Shown here one piece after another: positions 41,916-51,525 of a DNA stretch of 57,791 nt. The notes under the pieces are model-generated. The model did no database searches. It saw only the letters and a program-made list of their open reading frames with translations, and was not told where the DNA came from. The translations under genes were made by a program, and so were the position numbers. Source of the stretch: Candidatus Brocadia carolinensis (lineage in GTDB: Bacteria > Planctomycetota > Brocadiia > Brocadiales > Brocadiaceae); the NCBI GenBank assembly GCA_002009475.1, contig AYTS01000017.1, positions 1 through 57,791 on the forward strand, written 5' to 3'. Position 1 is the first letter of the stretch; the number at the start of each line of letters is the position of its first letter.

Positions 41916-42543
41916 TTTGCTTCTCCATGTCACCATTTCTTAACATTGCATCCGCAAACTCCTCCGTGTCAAGATACGCTATTGCTTTATGCCATAACTT
42001 TTTCTCATTGGGTTTAATTATATAAAAGCCGTCTCTTTCAAAACCACGCACGTCTTTTTGCATGAAAAGTGACTCCGTGATTTTTTGGCAGCCAAGTGAA
42101 GATAATTTTAACAGTAAGTCGTCTTCAGATTTATTTTCCCATACAATTTGTTCTTTATTCTTTCTCTCACTGGTTACCTTGAAAAACATTCCTATTATGT
42201 GATTACTATACAGGATTTGAATGGTAAACTTTTTATCACGTCTTTCAAAGGAATCCCGGAAGCGGTTTATAAATACCCCGGCATAGTTCGTTAAGAAGGT
42301 GTCTTTTATCCTTAAAGGTGAGAATAATTCTTTTTCATAGCTTTTATGCCTCATTATTAAGGGAATCGTAATATTCACCGCATAATCTACAAGCGCCCGC
42401 TCCTGTTCGTTCAAATTAAAACTGTTTAATATGTCCTCATTCAGATTATTTATGAGGTTTTTCTTTTCACCTTCCAGAGCTTGAATATTAGGACTTAATG
42501 CTTTTTGCTTTTCCTTGAACAGCTTTTTTACTGATTTCTTCAA
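41908..42543 (-). CDS. Unknown middle protein of the methylase operon
   Basis: A 211-residue protein with no recognised domain. Its N-terminal 30 residues are strongly basic and probably helical; the C-terminal part reads KDVRGFERDGFYIIKPNEKK. Its start overlaps the methylase stop by four bases (ATGA) and its stop overlaps the nuclease-like start, so the three are translated together. It may be a specificity or coupling subunit (inference from position only). Confidence 0.55.
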   Translation of the reverse strand: MKKSVKKLFKEKQKALSPNIQALEGEKKNLINNLNEDILNSFNLNEQERALVDYAVNITIPLIMRHKSYEKELFSPLRIKDTFLTNYAGVFINRFRDSFERRDKKFTIQILYSNHIIGMFFKVTSERKNKEQIVWENKSEDDLLLKLSSLGCQKITESLFMQKDVRGFERDGFYIIKPNEKKLWHKAIAYLDTEEFADAMLRNGDMEKQNA

Positions 42544-44949
42544 TTTTTTTCTACATATTTTGCTATGTTAGAGTTATCTAAATATGGAAAGCCGAATTTT
42601 TCTCTATCATGTATTTGTTCTCTTTCAACTCCTGTAGATGAAGCTAATAAAAGCATATAATAAGAGAATAACTCAGACTGCATAATACCATTAGCAATTC
42701 TGAGAATATTTAAATTCTCATTGTTTGTTTTTATTGAAGTAATTGAATGAGTAAAAACTGCTTCTTTATACAATATTGCGGAGTTAGCTTTTAAGTTGTT
42801 TTCAATCCCCCGTGTTACAAGAAGCTGGAGGGGAAAATATTTCGTCTTTTCTTTTTCTATGAACAAACCGATGTTCCCATTTTGACATGGGGTCAAAATG
42901 AATAATAAAAGGAGAGAGATGTTTCTTTTTAGTATCAATAAAAGGTTTATTAATATAATTATCAACTTTATAATGACCGTTTTTACCAATAATTACACCT
43001 TCCCCAACTAAAAAGGACCCATCCGCTTTTACAGTATCTGCAAAAGTCCCATATCCTTCCTTCAACCTCTTTACAAAATTAAAATCCAAGTAACTCCCAT
43101 AAACCAATATTTTCCATAACCAGTCATACTCTATCAGACGGGATTGAACAACCTGTTTATAGTCATTTCTTTGAAGCACGAAAACTTTAAACAGGGAAAA
43201 GAACCGATTGGGTTTTAATGCAATATGTTCAATAACGTTTTTATCGGTAACCTTGTCATGAGCATAATGGAAAAATAAAATCGCGGCGGGAGCAATTGAC
43301 GGATCGTTTGACTTGTCAAAAACTTCCCTTCGGACGGGGGCAAGTTCAAATACTTTATCAATAAAATAATTGTGCAAAAAATATCTTCTGAAATTCTTGG
43401 CATTGAGATTATACAATGTCTTACTGTTAACAATAAGGGCGCATCTTGTTTGAACACTGCTAAAGTCGCTCGTTCTTAACAAAAAGGCCTGCGCTATTTC
43501 CTTATTGCTGACGGTTGGTATTGGTAGCGGCTTTCCATCAGCTTTGTTCGAGTCTTTTTTCTTTCTTTTTTCAATATATTTTAAAAATAAAGCGTTTTTA
43601 TTGCTTCCCCGTTTCCAGGGAGGATTTCCAAGAATAAAATCGAACTTAATTTTGTTAATTATATTATTGAAATCCGCATCAAGATCAAAAGAATCGCTGG
43701 TAAAAAAATTCCTATTTATAAGTTTTGGGAATTTGAAATTTTCTATCTCCTTCGGTTCCTGATAATCAAGTAAAGCAAGATATACTGAAAATACAGCAAC
43801 ATTTATTGCATTGTCATCCTTGTCAATCCCGTAGATATTTTCTTCTGCTAGTTTTCTCAATAGCTCTTTAAAGCTATTTGTATTACTGGAAGTTGTTTTG
43901 TTAATTTTCTGGTAGCGTTCTATCATTCTCCTTAATGCTTCGACCAGAAAAATTCCCGACCCGCAGGCAGGATCGAGTATCTTGCAGTTATATTCTTCAG
44001 GATTTTCAATAAAATATTTTTCAACAGTTTCAGATATTATATAATCAACTAAAAATAAAGGTGTATAATAGGCTCCCTTTTTTGCCTGATTTTTACCCCC
44101 GATAAAATGCTCATAAACGTTACTTATAAATTCAACCGGAATTATTGAAAAATCATAGATGTCAAATAAAGACATCTGGCCAGTTTTTATTTCAGTTCCC
44201 TGCATGAGCCGTCGCAGAATGTCGAATGCCTCACAGGGAATATTTTCTAACTGGGAATCTTCTAAAAGAAAAGCTTCTCCATTAAAATGGTCTTTTAGAT
44301 AATTCAAAAATCGAATGGTGTCTTCTTTCTTTCCTAGAAGGCGACAGAATTCATTATTTGACCACGTCCGCAATGTGCCATCAAACTTGATGCAAACATT
44401 ACGGTCTATCAAATAACGGATGAATATACATTTTCCAATAAGGGCGTTTGATAAAGAACTATCGATATGGTGTCCGCTAACGAGTAAATCTCTAGCGGCT
44501 TTTATGTTTTCCAGTAACTTGTAATCAACCCTATTCTGGTATTTAAGCTTATTTTCATAATTTTGCCAGGTCTTTCCCGTTACCAGTTCAAAATATGAAA
44601 AATTATTGAGGCTGTTATCTTTTTCCAGTTTCTCAAGGGTTTTTTCTTCACTCAGATATGAAAGTCCGTTAAATATTTCAACAGTACTCGGTTCGTTAAT
44701 GATTACAACCGGGGACTCATTGAAGTTCCAGATAGCCTTGAAGAGTTCTTCTTTATTTGTGGGAGAATTGTAAAACAATACGATTGGTTTGTTATTGATA
44801 CAGAAGAAGGCATCTGGTTTTAGTTTATCCTTCAGCAGCCCCGCAACCCGGACAGGCAGTTTTTTGTCCCATCCGTTTTTGGCCGTCAGAAAAAGACCGT
44901 TTTGCTCATTCATGCCAAGATGGCCAAATATCTCCTTTAATTCTTTCAT
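42540..44949 (-). CDS. N6-adenine DNA methyltransferase, frameshifted
   Basis: A class I methylase of Type I/IIG style. Motif X-like GAYYTP, motif I DPACGSGIFLVEALRRM, YGIDKDDNAINVA and the catalytic NPPW (ILGNPPWKRGSN) are intact. The open frame ends at 42802 with a foreign tail. The C-terminal target-recognition part continues in another frame (LQLLVTRGIENNLKANSAIL to AKYVEKN) and joins if one base is removed in the G4/A4 stretch at 42830-42837; total about 802 residues. The N-terminal 300 residues are helical with no clear nuclease site. Sequence is more AT-rich than neighbours, suggesting transfer. Confidence 0.85.
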
Positions 44950-45436
44950 ACTAAACCACCTTAAGCTCGACCCCCGCGTCCTTCGTCTACAACGCGGTAT
45001 TGGTTTTTAAATTGTCATTGTTTTTAAAAAACCTGTCAAGGATTATAACTTTTCCGTGTAATCGCCTGACTCGTATCTTAACACAGACTGCCAAAGAATA
45101 TATTTTCATGGGTGTTAGTATACTATACATTGACAAATTACTTCTCAATAAACAATATACAGTGTGCATAGGCTGGGTTAATTTCATTTCCCCCGCAACC
45201 TGTTAAATAATAAATATTGATCTTATAATTATAATGACTCCTCAATTATCTTTCACTTTAAATTTTGCAAAATACTTTTTTTGATAATAACACCATCAAA
45301 CTGTACATGTCTGACGGAGTCTGTGTTCATACTTGTATCGGTACGAGGCAAAACCTTTCTCGTTGACTTATAAATATAAGTGATATAAGATTGTGTATTA
45401 ACTTTTTTCTACAATATCCAGGGAAGTAGATGATCC
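44950..45436. other. Intergenic region between divergent methylase and acetyl-CoA synthetase
   Basis: About 490 AT-rich bases, no gene seen. It must contain divergent promoters for both operons; none was resolved with confidence. Confidence 0.5.
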
Positions 45437-47176
45437 ATGAATAATGGTGAAATTATCAGGAAAGCCCCCGTAGTAAAGGGTCTTGTAAATTATGAGCAGA
45501 CATGCCGGGAATTTTCCTGGGAAACCGTTAAGAAGGAACTTTTATTATCTGGCGATCCCACGAATAGCACCAATATTGCTTACGAGGCCATCGACAAGCA
45601 CGCCCAGTCCTGGCGAAAGAATAAGGTGGCATTATACTGGGAAGGGCCGGATGTGACCTGCCAAAAATACACATTTCTGGAGCTAAAAACCCTCTCTGAT
45701 AAGTGCGCAAATATGTTGCGGTCGATTGGGGTAAAAAAAGGAGACCGCGTCTTTATCTTCCTGCCCCGTTTGCCGGAACTCTATGTCAGTCTCATTGCCA
45801 TTGCAAAGCTTGGGGCTATTGCCGGACCCATGTTTTCTGCCTTTGGACCTGACGCCGTCCGCGACCGTTTGCAGAACAGCGAGGCAAAGGTGTTGATTAC
45901 TACCCAGGAGTTGAAAGAACGGGTCGATACGGTACTGTGGGAATTACCAAAGCTGGAGCGTATCGTATTGGTAAATTACCGGAAGGAATATGAGTTGGAA
46001 GAAAAGGACGTATGTTATGCAACTCTGATGAAAGATGCATCCGACCGGTTTGAGATGGAACGGGTGGGGCTGGAAGACCCTTTGTATATCCTTTACACAT
46101 CTGGTACCACGGGAAAATCTAAGGGAATAACGCACGTCCATAATGATATGATTTCACACTACATTACTACGAAATGGGTATTGGACCTGAGAGATGAGGA
46201 TATTTATTGGTGTACCGCCGATCCCGGTTGGGTAACAGGAACCGTATACGGAGTATGGGGGCCGTGGCTGAATGGCATCTCTTCGTATGTCTATGATGGA
46301 CGCTTTGATGCTGCAAAGTGGTATGAGATTATTCAAACGTATAAGATCACCGTATGGTATACTGCTCCTACGGCCTTACGGATGCTCATGAAGGCTGGGG
46401 ATGATCTTATAAAGAATTATGATTTAACCAGCCTGCGGTATATTTGCAGTGTAGGGGAACCGCTTAACCCGGAGGTAATCAGGTGGGGCTTAAAAGTGTA
46501 TCAGTTACCCATTCATGATAACTGGTGGCAGACGGAAACGGGATCCATTATGATTGCAAACTATCCCTGCCTGCCGATAAAGCCCGGTTCCATGGGCAAG
46601 CCATTTCCGGGTACTCAGGCAGCCATTATTGATGGCAAAGGGATCGAGTTGCCGTCCGGACAACATGGGCTGCTGGCATTAAAGACCGGGTGGCCTTCCA
46701 TGTTGAGGGCCGTGTGGGGTGACGAAAAGCGGTTTAGAGAGTATTTCAGTATCAATGGATGGTATGCAACGGGCGATACGGCATACCGGGACGAGGATGG
46801 ATATTTCTGGTTTGTAGGAAGGGCAGACGACGTTATAAATACATCCGGCCACAGAGTAGGGCCTTTTGAAGTGGAGAGCGCCTTGCTTGAACACAGGGCG
46901 GTTGCGGAAGCAGGCGTGATTGGTAAACCGGATGTAGAACGAGGAGAGATTATCAAGGCGTTTGTGGTGCTTCGGGAAGGATTCAAGACTTCAAAGGAAC
47001 TGGAAGAAGAGATAAAAGTCTTCATCAGGCATCGTTTAGCGGCGCATGCGTACCCGAGAGAAATCGAATTTTGTACCAATTTGCCCAAAACCCGCAGTGG
47101 TAAAATTATGCGGCGTTTGCTGAAGGCGAGAGACCTGGGATTGCCTACAGGAGACATCTCTACGCTCGAAGATTAG
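45437..47176 (+). CDS. acsA: AMP-forming acetyl-CoA synthetase
   Basis: 579 residues; makes acetyl-CoA from acetate, ATP and CoA. ANL-family motifs: YTSGTTGKSKGITHVHND (A3), WYTAPTALRMLM, WWQTETGS (A5), GWYATGDTAYRDEDGYFWFVGR (A7-A8) and KTRSGKIMRR (A10, whose lysine is the known acetylation-controlled residue). Length resembles the short AcsA type. Anammox bacteria oxidise or assimilate short fatty acids, which fits. An FmdE-like gene follows 60 bases later and is probably co-transcribed. Confidence 0.92.
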   Translation: MNNGEIIRKAPVVKGLVNYEQTCREFSWETVKKELLLSGDPTNSTNIAYEAIDKHAQSWRKNKVALYWEGPDVTCQKYTFLELKTLSDKCANMLRSIGVKKGDRVFIFLPRLPELYVSLIAIAKLGAIAGPMFSAFGPDAVRDRLQNSEAKVLITTQELKERVDTVLWELPKLERIVLVNYRKEYELEEKDVCYATLMKDASDRFEMERVGLEDPLYILYTSGTTGKSKGITHVHNDMISHYITTKWVLDLRDEDIYWCTADPGWVTGTVYGVWGPWLNGISSYVYDGRFDAAKWYEIIQTYKITVWYTAPTALRMLMKAGDDLIKNYDLTSLRYICSVGEPLNPEVIRWGLKVYQLPIHDNWWQTETGSIMIANYPCLPIKPGSMGKPFPGTQAAIIDGKGIELPSGQHGLLALKTGWPSMLRAVWGDEKRFREYFSINGWYATGDTAYRDEDGYFWFVGRADDVINTSGHRVGPFEVESALLEHRAVAEAGVIGKPDVERGEIIKAFVVLREGFKTSKELEEEIKVFIRHRLAAHAYPREIEFCTNLPKTRSGKIMRRLLKARDLGLPTGDISTLED

Positions 47177-47235
47177 TCTTTAATATAGGAAAATTTTAAA
47201 CAACATCTTTTTAATGTAAGGAGAAACAGAGATCC

Positions 47236-47877
47236 ATGGAACAGACAAAATTTAATAAATCTTTTTTTAGTTCTGTAGAATCGATCAAGATTAAAGATCC
47301 TCTTGCCATCGCACTGGGCGCCATGGATAAAACTGAGGCGTTTGTGTTTACGTATACCGATGCCGTAAAGCTTGCCGGACACTCGTGCCCCGCAGTTTCC
47401 GGTGCGTATAAATTAACCCAGTTGGCGCTGAAAAGCCTATACGGAAGCGAAATCCCGGTAAGGGGACAAATAAAGGTGACGTTCAAAGGAGGGATTGATA
47501 ATAAGGTGAACGGACCGATATCGCAGGTTGTTACCTTAATTACGGGCGCTGCTGGTGAAAGTGGGTTTAAAGGTCTGGGGGGAGGCAGATATAGCAGACA
47601 CAACTTGCTTTCCTTTGATGAAACAAAACAGGCGGATGAAGATGCCGTATGTACGGTAATATTCGAGAGGACAGACCGTAATAAAAAAATTGAAATTTCT
47701 TACAGCAATTACATGCTCCCGGCAAATCCCAAAATGGGCGATTTAATGCCACTGGCTGTGACCGGCAAGGGGAGCGATGCTGAGATAAAGGAATTTGGGG
47801 AACTCTGGCATGAAAGGATTAAGACCGTGTTGACGAATCCGCCAGAGGGGATGTTTACCATCAAAGAATTGACTTAA
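47236..47877 (+). CDS. FmdE-domain protein
   Basis: 213 residues with the FmdE (formylmethanofuran dehydrogenase subunit E) fold: LAGHSCPAVSGAYKLTQLAL, ISQVVTLITGAAGESGFKGL, GGGRYSRHNLLSF and NPKMGDLMPLAV. The H and C of GHSCP are the usual metal ligands. The C-terminal zinc ribbon of archaeal FmdE is absent. No other formylmethanofuran genes are present, so it is a stand-alone member whose function is unknown; its place behind acetyl-CoA synthetase hints at C1/C2 metabolism. Confidence 0.8.
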   Translation: MEQTKFNKSFFSSVESIKIKDPLAIALGAMDKTEAFVFTYTDAVKLAGHSCPAVSGAYKLTQLALKSLYGSEIPVRGQIKVTFKGGIDNKVNGPISQVVTLITGAAGESGFKGLGGGRYSRHNLLSFDETKQADEDAVCTVIFERTDRNKKIEISYSNYMLPANPKMGDLMPLAVTGKGSDAEIKEFGELWHERIKTVLTNPPEGMFTIKELT

Positions 47878-48528
47878 AATCCCAGGAAGAGAACAAGAGA
47901 GACAGGAAGTCCAAAGACAATTTAGAGGTAATAAGATTGATAGCAATTAAAACGGAAAAATTAAATCGCGGTAATGTTGCTGTCGGAGAGCATGTTTGTA
48001 GTGGGTGTATCGGTACCATAACGCATGCACAAACGATAGCCGTTTATGCAAATACCGTCAGGTAGATGACGGATATTGTGGTACAGGAAACACGAGATTG
48101 AAGTGAGGCATTGAAATGACGTTGTGCGGAGCATTAATCTCCGGATGTTTCCGATGAGATCCTGCGGTATTTTCCACGTGAAGATGGAGAATTCTTGTGT
48201 CTTACCATGAACGACGATAGCCCTGGATTCTATGGTAAAGGGCTTAAGCGATAACGAAAGAGAACTTGGTGTGAAAATGAATCCCGTGAGAGAAGAGCAG
48301 AGGTTCTTTCCATGGATATGATGCAAATATTATATCTTGACGAAGAAATTATAAAATGTATAATAGCGGGAAGTTTATTAAGTACGAGGTAGATAGTTTA
48401 TAAGAGCTATGACGAAAGGGGGTGGAAAGAAGGGGAACTTAACAGGCAGAGGAGATGCATTACAGCATTTATATTAAGATTTTAAGTTAGTATAATGTTA
48501 AATCTATAGAAGAAAGGAGAGAGGGGTT
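47878..48528. other. Intergenic region, possible gene remnant
   Basis: About 650 bases. A TTG-started 42-codon plus-strand frame at 47938-48066 and a 121-codon minus-strand frame (48326-47961) exist, but neither shows a recognisable family or RBS. A promoter for the small secreted protein lies at the end. Confidence 0.4.
48468..48496 (+). promoter_or_regulatory. Promoter of the small secreted protein
   Basis: TATAAT (48491-48496) is preceded by TTTATA 17 bases upstream. With the strong AAAGGAGAGAGGGG RBS and a 15-base-pair terminator after the gene, this marks a well-expressed single-gene unit. Confidence 0.6.
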
Positions 48529-48873
48529 ATGTTTAAGAAGGTATTTGCAGGTTTTATGGGTGTTGCGTTGATTGCAGGGATTGGCATGACAAAGGCTCAG
48601 GCGTATCAGGTTAAGCCTGCAAAATTATGGGTGACGGCAATTGCTATTGGTACACCTATTGAAGGTGCAGAAATTAAGGTGGGTGATAATACGTGTACAA
48701 CCGGAAAGAACGGTACATGTGTATTTGAACTGAAACCAGGATCGTATGAAATCACGGTGCACGAACACGGTGGCGCAAGCGCACATACCAGCGTTAATCT
48801 CGAGGAAAAAGACATTCGGTTTATTTCTTTGGATTTAGGTTCTAAAGCGCTCCATCCAAGTGGACAGCACTAA
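48529..48873 (+). CDS. Small secreted beta-sandwich protein
   Basis: 114 residues. The signal peptide (KKVFAGFMGVALIAGIGMTK, ending AQA) is followed by a domain resembling carboxypeptidase-regulatory or PEGA-like folds: WVTAIAIGTPIEGAEIKVGD, GKNGTCVFELKPGSYEITVH, then VNLEEKDIRFISLDLG. Two cysteines (CTTGKNGTC) may form a disulfide. Strong RBS, own promoter and own terminator suggest high expression in the periplasm or an internal compartment. No function can be assigned. Confidence 0.75.
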   Translation: MFKKVFAGFMGVALIAGIGMTKAQAYQVKPAKLWVTAIAIGTPIEGAEIKVGDNTCTTGKNGTCVFELKPGSYEITVHEHGGASAHTSVNLEEKDIRFISLDLGSKALHPSGQH

Positions 48874-48915
48874 TTTGTAGTAAAAAACTGTAGTTTTTCC
48901 TGAAGTTTGTTTCGT

Positions 48916-48958
48916 AAAGGCAGTTGTTAAGTGAAAAATTAACAACTGCCTTTTTTTA
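48916..48958 (+). terminator. Strong intrinsic terminator
   Basis: AAAGGCAGTTGTTAA and TTAACAACTGCCTTT form a perfect 15-base-pair stem around an eight-base loop, followed by a T run. Confidence 0.93.
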
Positions 48959-49322
48959 TTGTTGCTTTGTTGGCTGATAACTACCAAATGCCCTCATTTA
49001 TACCATCCTCCTCTTCCCACACCGAAAAGACTCATGTTGATCTTGTTGAGTACCTATATAGTAATCCTCAAAATACTTGTGTAAATTAGTGATTGGATAG
49101 AGAATGCAGTATTTCATGGGTATATTAATTGCTATAAACGCTTAAAGAAAGTTGTCATTGCAAGGACGTTCATCTGAAGCAATTTCTCTTGTGGGACTGC
49201 TTCGATGTCGTTCGCAATGACCAGTGCACGTCAACTTATTTAATGTGTTTATGATAGCTAGTACAAATTATTCGGCAAAGATGATGGAAGAGATTTAAAT
49301 GAATGGATGAGAGGATAAGAGG
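48959..49322. other. Intergenic region with one degenerate REP-like pair
   Basis: No gene. A diverged REP-like pair, CATTGCAAGGACGTTCATCT and GCTTCGATGTCGTTCGCAAT, lies at about 49156-49221. Confidence 0.5.
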
Positions 49323-49787
49323 TTGTTTCCGAAAAAACGTAATTTACCTACAGCGTCGTTGGACTCTTCTGCTCAATTACAAGACCGCACGCGCATGAGG
49401 AAAGGGCAGAAAGCCCATCCAGGAAGAAATACCAAATGGGGTGATTTTAACCGCATTTTTGACGCAATAGCAGAACCCATTATGGTATTCGATACCGAGT
49501 TTAAACTGATAAACATAAACAAGGCCGCCAGATGTTTTTTTAGCGGAGACCCTGTTGGAAAAAAGTGTTTTTTTACGAAACACAAATTTGCCCTGGCCTG
49601 TAAAAATTGCCCAACGTGGCAAACTTTGAAGACCGGTGCGACAACAGTCAGCGAGGTTTTGGATCCAAAAACAAGCATTCCTATCCTTTTAAAGACATAT
49701 CCTATTTATAATAGGCTCAAAAAAATTACGGGTGTTGTTTTAATTGGCAGAGAAAGTTATAATGTGCCTTTAAAACAGAAGAGATAA
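49323..49787 (+). CDS. Single PAS-domain protein with cysteine cluster
   Basis: 154 residues from TTG 49323, which has AAGAGG just upstream; an internal ATG is a possible shorter start. The PAS fold is seen in FDAIAEPIMVFDTEFKLINI to VVLIGRES. Four cysteines (RCFF, KCFF, and CKNCP) lie in the middle, a pattern found in PAS domains of NtrC-like regulators and sensors that respond to redox or bind metal. There is no output domain, so it may act by partner binding. Confidence 0.65.
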   Translation: MFPKKRNLPTASLDSSAQLQDRTRMRKGQKAHPGRNTKWGDFNRIFDAIAEPIMVFDTEFKLININKAARCFFSGDPVGKKCFFTKHKFALACKNCPTWQTLKTGATTVSEVLDPKTSIPILLKTYPIYNRLKKITGVVLIGRESYNVPLKQKR

Positions 49788-49889
49788 AAAATGTAGTATT
49801 GACAAAAGGTATTCTAATCAGTTAATATTCCGATGAATATAACCTATTGAAAAACAAGAAGCTATTCTTCATCGAACACGAGGCCGTCT

Positions 49890-50591
49890 ATGCGTCAACC
49901 TAAATCTGTTTTTGGTAAATACGGGTATATTGTATTTTCTTTTCTTGTCCTATCGGGGTGCGTAAGCGGTCAAAGACCGCCGGTAATGATGGCTCCACAT
50001 CTGGACAAAAGGGTTCATCAGATGACACAATTGCCCCTGAATGTGGGCCTTTACATAGAACCTCATTTACGGAACTATGTTCAGGACGCGCCAATAAAAC
50101 AAGATGAGGCCGGTGCACAACTCTATACTTTTCCCAACTTCGTTTTTCCTTTTGGCGAACCCCTTGCTTCGAAGATTGAAGAGATGGCAAAAGTTATATT
50201 TAATAAGGTAACCATACTCGATAATCTGCAAAATACCGCATCCGGAACGAATGAGACTCTGGACGGAATTTTGACCGTCGGTTTGAAGAGTTCGGATATA
50301 GAACTTTCTATTGAACAATCGGTGTGGAGGGCTATTGGCCGTCATAACCTTTCAATCAGGGCATCTTTTCTCGATCCAAAACTGAACAAGGTATGGGAAT
50401 CAGATATTGCCGTGGAGGGAAAAGGGTTAGATGTTGTAACAAGCAGAGTGGAGCAGGAGTGGTGGATGACAACTGGCCCGAAATTTGGTCCGGCGGTAGA
50501 CGATTCGATACAGCAGGTAACCTATGAACTTGCCCAGAAAATTACGACATCGAAAGAGATATCCGATTATATCCACAAAGAAAAACCATAA
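49890..50591 (+). CDS. Outer-membrane-type lipoprotein of unknown function
   Basis: 233 residues. The lipobox VLSGC places the lipidated cysteine at residue 23. The mature part has no domain name I can assign, but SIRASFLDPKLNKVWESDIAV and a C-terminal helix are typical of small envelope lipoproteins that resemble LPS- or efflux-associated factors. It ends five bases from the convergent PPIase stop. Confidence 0.7.
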   Translation: MRQPKSVFGKYGYIVFSFLVLSGCVSGQRPPVMMAPHLDKRVHQMTQLPLNVGLYIEPHLRNYVQDAPIKQDEAGAQLYTFPNFVFPFGEPLASKIEEMAKVIFNKVTILDNLQNTASGTNETLDGILTVGLKSSDIELSIEQSVWRAIGRHNLSIRASFLDPKLNKVWESDIAVEGKGLDVVTSRVEQEWWMTTGPKFGPAVDDSIQQVTYELAQKITTSKEISDYIHKEKP

Positions 50592-50595
50592 AATA

Positions 50596-51525
50596 TTATT
50601 GGCTTATGACTATCCTGGCCTCCCGGCGAAGTTGGTCAAGTAATTTAAGTATTTCTGCGTCTAACGCTTCTAACCGCACCTTTTCCCTGACATCGTCAAA
50701 TCGAATAGGAGCACCTTCTTTTTTCTCGGTAACTTTTATCAGATGATAACCATATTCTGTCTGAACCGGCCCGCTTATTTGGCCTACCTTGAGTGAAAAA
50801 GCCGTATCTAAAAAAGCCTTTGCGAAATTTCCCTTTCTCTGAATAAATCCCAGATCCCCACCATTTTGAGTTGATGGACAGTCTGAGTACTTTCGTGCAG
50901 CCTCCTCAAAGGTCATTCCCTGATCGATTTCTTTTTTAATGCTTTTTATATGCTCCAGCGCCTGCGTAAATTCTTTCTCCGTCTTCATATTCCTCGTATC
51001 GATAAGGATGTGGCTTACTTTTACCGTCTCTCCGTTAAAGACGCCCTTGTTTTCATCAAAGTATTTTCTCAGAGTGGTGTCGTCAAGCTTCCTGTGAAAA
51101 TACTTTTCGAGTGCAATAGAATACTTTATACCTCTTTTAAATTCGTTTATATCAGAGCCAATCGAAGTAAGAATTTGCTCGAGTGATTGATTGTCATACT
51201 TCTGATTGCCAGAGATTGTGTTTTTTATTTGTCCGATCTCTCTTTCAATCTCCTCCGGAGCAACGATTAAACCCTGTTTATCAACAAATTCTTCTGTCAG
51301 GATATCGGTAATCATCTGGTCGATAATTTCTCGTTTCATCGAAATCAGTGTTGCAGGGTCTGTGCTTGTAATATTTTTCAGCTTCTCAGCTACCATTTCC
51401 TGGGTTATCTGTTTGCCGTTGACGGTTGCCACAATGCTTTTGAGCTCTTCTCTTTCTGCTGCAAAGGTATATGGTTGCAAACAGGTTACAATCAAAAATA
51501 TGAGCGATGCAGCTCGTCTATTCAT
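50596..51525 (-). CDS. Parvulin-type peptidyl-prolyl isomerase (SurA/PrsA-like)
   Basis: 309 residues with a signal peptide (LIFLIVTCLQPYTFAA). A SurA-like N-terminal chaperone domain (about 25-165) precedes one rotamase domain: VKVSHILIDTRN, FEEAARKYSDCPSTQNGGDL, GFIQRKG, VGQISGPVQTEYGYHLIKV. It folds exported proteins. Its start overlaps the response regulator stop by four bases (ATGA), so it belongs to the two-component operon and may be part of its envelope-stress output (inference). Confidence 0.9.
   Translation of the reverse strand: MNRRAASLIFLIVTCLQPYTFAAEREELKSIVATVNGKQITQEMVAEKLKNITSTDPATLISMKREIIDQMITDILTEEFVDKQGLIVAPEEIEREIGQIKNTISGNQKYDNQSLEQILTSIGSDINEFKRGIKYSIALEKYFHRKLDDTTLRKYFDENKGVFNGETVKVSHILIDTRNMKTEKEFTQALEHIKSIKKEIDQGMTFEEAARKYSDCPSTQNGGDLGFIQRKGNFAKAFLDTAFSLKVGQISGPVQTEYGYHLIKVTEKKEGAPIRFDDVREKVRLEALDAEILKLLDQLRREARIVISQ

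Noticed and set aside
47961..48326. 121-codon minus-strand frame opposite the FmdE-secreted protein gap
   Set aside because: No RBS, no recognisable family, low-complexity serine/leucine start; kept only as a remark.
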